64,000 bases of DNA. Source: Propionibacteriaceae bacterium (lineage in GTDB: Bacteria; Actinomycetota; Actinomycetes; Propionibacteriales; Propionibacteriaceae). The stretch is taken from the NCBI GenBank assembly GCA_003158895.1, contig PMLO01000090.1, positions 40,830 to 104,829 of the forward strand, read 5' to 3'. Numbering within the stretch: position 1 is the first letter of the stretch; every line of letters starts with the position of its first letter. The notes under the pieces are model-generated. The model saw only the letters and a list, made by a program, of their open reading frames with translations, did not search any database and was not told the DNA's origin. The position numbers and the translations under genes were made by a program. Shown piece by piece: positions 61,691 to 64,000 of this stretch.

Positions 61691-62871
61691 AGCGAACAAT
61701 CCTACTCCTTGTTCCAGCAACGTCCCCGGCGGTGGGAGGTGGCGAATCGCTGGCTCTGGCACTCATTACTGAATTGGCGAACTCCCATACTCTCTGCGTG
61801 GTTTCACCAAGACCACTCGATGTTCGGCTTGCTGACCATGTGCTGAGGCATGATGGGAAGGTCGTCATAGCCGATGCGAAGATCCAGCGGGGAGTCTCCC
61901 AGGCGCCCTGGGAGGCCGGACTCTTCGGACTTCCCCATCAACTTCACGACCTACTGGAGGCGACCCATTACGACCTGGTGTGGGCACTTTCCCATGAGTC
62001 GGCAATTGCGGCTGCGATTGCGCTAGCGGACAACCCAACTATCCCGCTGGTGACCACGTATTCGGAAATTGCGACAGAGTACTTTCCTTTCGGGCGTGCT
62101 CGCGCGGCGTTCGCATACTCGCTACAAAGGGTTGACTTGCATGTAACGTTAAGTGAGACCTATCAGGATGTTGCCTTGGCGCATGGAGCGATTCCTGAAC
62201 GGGTGATGCTGAATCCGCTCGGGTTCAGTGTGTCTGGGATGCGTGAGGGAAACCCAGATAAGGGGCGGGCCCGCCTCGGGGCGAGTGTTCGCCAGAACGT
62301 TGTCTTCTGCCCAAGTAGGCTGAGTGAAAGGAAGGGGCAGCTGGTCTTGCTTGATGCATGGGAGCACGTGGGACGCACGGGCGAGCTATTGGTTCTTGCT
62401 GGCGCGGGACACTCGGCCGAGACGAGTTATGGTGAGAAGGTGGAGGCTCGGATCCTTGCTTGGAAGGGTTCTGCTGGTGTCAAGCTCATTGCCGAGGGAG
62501 TCCCGCGCGTAGAGATGCCTGACTGCTTGGCTGCATCCTCGGTACTGGTTCAGCCCTCCTTCTATGAGGGTCTCGGATACTCTGCTCTTGAGGGCATGGC
62601 TGCGGGGATCCCGTGTGTGTTGACGGATGTCGATGGGTTCAGAACCTTCATGCAGGATGGCTCGAACTGCGTAGGATGTGAGCCGAAGGACGAGGTGACT
62701 CTGGGGGCGGCGCTGAGGCGGGCGCTTGATGATGCTCGGCTCCGCCAAGCTGTGATTGTCGGGGGCCTGGCAACCAGTGCGGGTTTTTCAATTGAACTCA
62801 ACTCCCGGAGAGTTCTTGAGCGCGTGAACGTGATACCGGCGCGAAAGCGCAGTGAGCAAATGTCTGACTGA
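61687..62871 (+). CDS. GT4-family glycosyltransferase
   Basis: A 394-residue GT-B enzyme. The N-terminal domain has LLLVPATSPAVGGGESLALALI; the C-terminal domain has NVVFCPSRLSERKGQLVLLDAWE, then VLVQPSFYEGLGYSALEGMAAGIPCVLTDVDG, the EGxGxxxxEGMAxGxP signature of GT4 enzymes that bind nucleotide sugars. It is retaining by family. The ATG overlaps the NAGPA stop. The acceptor is unknown. It closes the cassette, followed by a terminator. Confidence 0.85.
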   Translation: MKRTILLLVPATSPAVGGGESLALALITELANSHTLCVVSPRPLDVRLADHVLRHDGKVVIADAKIQRGVSQAPWEAGLFGLPHQLHDLLEATHYDLVWALSHESAIAAAIALADNPTIPLVTTYSEIATEYFPFGRARAAFAYSLQRVDLHVTLSETYQDVALAHGAIPERVMLNPLGFSVSGMREGNPDKGRARLGASVRQNVVFCPSRLSERKGQLVLLDAWEHVGRTGELLVLAGAGHSAETSYGEKVEARILAWKGSAGVKLIAEGVPRVEMPDCLAASSVLVQPSFYEGLGYSALEGMAAGIPCVLTDVDGFRTFMQDGSNCVGCEPKDEVTLGAALRRALDDARLRQAVIVGGLATSAGFSIELNSRRVLERVNVIPARKRSEQMSD

Positions 62872-62890
62872 AGTCTGCCTACTTCAACTC

Positions 62891-62913
62891 CCTATCGCTG
62901 GAGCGGCGATAGG
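62891..62913 (+). terminator. Terminator-like hairpin after the five-gene cassette
   Basis: CCTATCGC (62891-62898) pairs with GCGATAGG (62906-62913) around a 7-base loop, 20 bases after the glycosyltransferase stop. It marks the right end of the cassette transcript. Confidence 0.6.
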
Positions 62914-62983
62914 GCAGAGCGCATTGCAGGCGCTCGGCCGGCTCGGTTTCCTGGCTCTTCGCAATCGCATCGCAATCGCCAAT

Positions 62984-63034
62984 GTGATGTCTCAGGACAT
63001 CGTGGACACGGGTATGTCTCAGGACTTCGTGGAC
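62984..63034. repeat. IS481-type terminal repeats (two copies)
   Basis: TGTGATGTCTCAGGACATCG begins at 62984 and a near copy (GTATGTCTCAGGACTTCG) begins at 63012, both followed by TGGAC. Such a doubled TGTCTCAGGAC end is typical for this IS481 group and marks the end of the element. The transposase stop codon lies within the second copy. Confidence 0.7.
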
Positions 63035-64000
63035 GGCAGTGCTCGGGTGGGTCCGTGCCAGCCGTGCGGCTCGGTGGGCTTGGCGTAGGCGGCGATGAGT
63101 GTTCCGTCGGTGTCGGCCAGGGTGACCGTGGTCGCGTCCCAGGTGACGGTGACCTGCTGGCCGGATCGCTTGTAGCTGGCGTAGAACTTGGAGGCGAGGG
63201 CGCCGACGTATCCGCCGTTGGAGACGCTGCGTTGCGCGGTCCCGGTGATCCCTGCGGAAGGGTTATGGCCGGCGGTCTTCATCGGGGTGCCCAGCCGCGC
63301 GGTCCGCGGCCCGTAGTAGAGCCCGGTCGTCGATGGCCGTGGGTAGTCGATGAGGTACTCACCGTCGTGGGTGAAGATCTCCACGCCCTGCTCGTTCCAC
63401 AACACGTGCACTTGTTGACCAGCCCGGCTCGTGCTGACGTAGAACAGGCAGCTCAACGCCTTGACCTGGCCGTTGCTCTTGATCCTCACGGTGAGGGTGC
63501 CTTCGGCCGGGTGCAGGGCCAGCGGTGCTCTGCTGCGGGGCCGCGCCGTCGGGGTGGCACTCGTCACGGTGCCCGGCGCGCTCGTGCTCGTGCTCGCGCG
63601 CGCAGAGGGTGGGATCGAGGGCATTCGAGGTTCGGCGGTCGGCTCGGGGGCGGGCTGGGTGGCAGCCCACGCCTCAGCTGGGGTCTTGCCGTCCAGGGCT
63701 TGGTGCACGCGCTCGTTGTTGTAGTAGTCGTCGAACTCGTCGACCAGGGCTTGCAGGGCGGTGAGGGACTTGGCCGGCGGTCGGGCGTTGAGCCACTTCT
63801 GCAGGGTCTGGTGGAAGCGCTCGTTCTTGCCCTGCGTCGTGGGGTGGTTCGGCTTACCCGTGATCGGCTTGACGCCCAGATCGATCAGGTAGTCCACCAG
63901 TTTGCCGGTGAAGCCGCGGCGGGTGGGGTTGAACGCGAGCCCGTTGTCCGACAGCAGCCGCTGCGGGACGCCCCACCGGCGCACGGCTGTGGACACGACC
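63019..64000 (-). CDS. IS481-family transposase (partial)
   Basis: The last 325 or more residues of an rve-fold transposase. The second catalytic Asp is in PQRLLSDNGLAFNPTRRGF and the Glu in HPTTQGKNERFHQTLQKWL; then FDDYYNNERVHQALDGKTPAEAW, typical of IS481. The C-terminal 180 residues hold two related beta motifs (LFYVSTSRAGQQVHVLWNEQ and KFYASYKRSGQQVTVTWDAT). The start lies beyond the window, so the N-terminal helix-turn-helix and first Asp are not seen. Confidence 0.9.
   Translation of the reverse strand, partial: VVSTAVRRWGVPQRLLSDNGLAFNPTRRGFTGKLVDYLIDLGVKPITGKPNHPTTQGKNERFHQTLQKWLNARPPAKSLTALQALVDEFDDYYNNERVHQALDGKTPAEAWAATQPAPEPTAEPRMPSIPPSARASTSTSAPGTVTSATPTARPRSRAPLALHPAEGTLTVRIKSNGQVKALSCLFYVSTSRAGQQVHVLWNEQGVEIFTHDGEYLIDYPRPSTTGLYYGPRTARLGTPMKTAGHNPSAGITGTAQRSVSNGGYVGALASKFYASYKRSGQQVTVTWDATTVTLADTDGTLIAAYAKPTEPHGWHGPTRALPSTKS

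Larger units (their letters stand above)
62984..64000 (-). mobile_element. IS481-family insertion sequence (incomplete, runs off the window)
   Basis: The end with terminal repeats is inside the window and the rest of the element is beyond the right edge. It borders the low-G+C cassette on the right as the IS1380 remnant does on the left, which suggests delivery of the cassette by IS-mediated recombination. Confidence 0.75.

Noticed and set aside
62852..63088. A 78-aa frame between the glycosyltransferase and the IS481 element
   Set aside because: It crosses the terminator hairpin and the IS terminal repeats; no ribosome binding site.

Overview
The window is high-G+C actinobacterial DNA. MurT/GatD, oligoribonuclease, a PrsW protease, IolD, GTG starts and leaderless transcripts fit a member of the Propionibacteriales (Nocardioidaceae-like) or a related order; that placement is inference. 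The left 17.2 kb is ordinary chromosome. Everything right of a tRNA-Lys gene at 17.24-17.31 kb is accessory DNA.

Chromosomal part (1-17.2 kb): a partial gene, a PrsW-type membrane protease and an OsmC protein on the minus strand. A plus-strand cassette follows: subtilisin-like protease with a five-fold hexapeptide repeat, sigma-70 factor, small protein with an apparent frameshift, and a TPR-CHAT protease. Then come an NADP-dependent reductase of the F420-oxidoreductase type, a SRPBCC protein, tRNA-Arg(TCT), an MFS exporter, orn, tRNA-His, a transaldolase-iolD pair, the murT-gatD operon for peptidoglycan amidation, and a membrane-anchored unknown.

Integrative conjugative element (about 17.3-50.6 kb, right end not seen): the left end lies at the 3' end of tRNA-Lys. 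Two divergent regulators (XRE-like and Xis/MerR-like) share a promoter region with a perfect 15-bp inverted repeat, and both appear to be made from leaderless mRNAs. A primase/replication block (20.3-23.4 kb) is followed by small regulatory or hypothetical genes. A surface and mating block comes next (lipoprotein, sorted surface protein, sortase-like enzyme, peptidoglycan hydrolase), then a tightly overlapping type IV secretion operon (31.6-42.2 kb) with a VirB4 function apparently split over two genes and a MinD/ParA ATPase between them, a VirD4 coupling protein, an HNH nuclease, a TOPRIM primase, an oriT-like region and a 1222-aa MobF relaxase. No integrase is visible. Intergenic regions from 23.4 to 30.5 kb carry arrays of 8-bp units beginning with CG in strict 8-bp register, which I could not assign to a known element.

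Cargo and decay zone (50.6-57.2 kb): a minus-strand cassette of WXG/YbaB-type (type VII-like) genes, a CoiA-like nuclease fused to a DPPY-containing segment and broken by a one-base frameshift, and a TOPRIM-domain gene broken by a stop codon and then truncated by an IS1380-family remnant.

Low-G+C cassette (57.3-62.9 kb): five co-directional genes between the IS1380 remnant and an IS481-family element at the window edge. They encode a DCC-like/deoxyribosyltransferase-like fusion, an MFS transporter, a Ppx/GppA-like ASKHA protein, a phosphodiester-glycosidase (NAGPA) domain protein with a CxxxCxxC motif, and a GT4 glycosyltransferase. The combination suggests synthesis, editing and export of a small glycosylated or phosphorylated molecule and is the best candidate for an undescribed pathway here.
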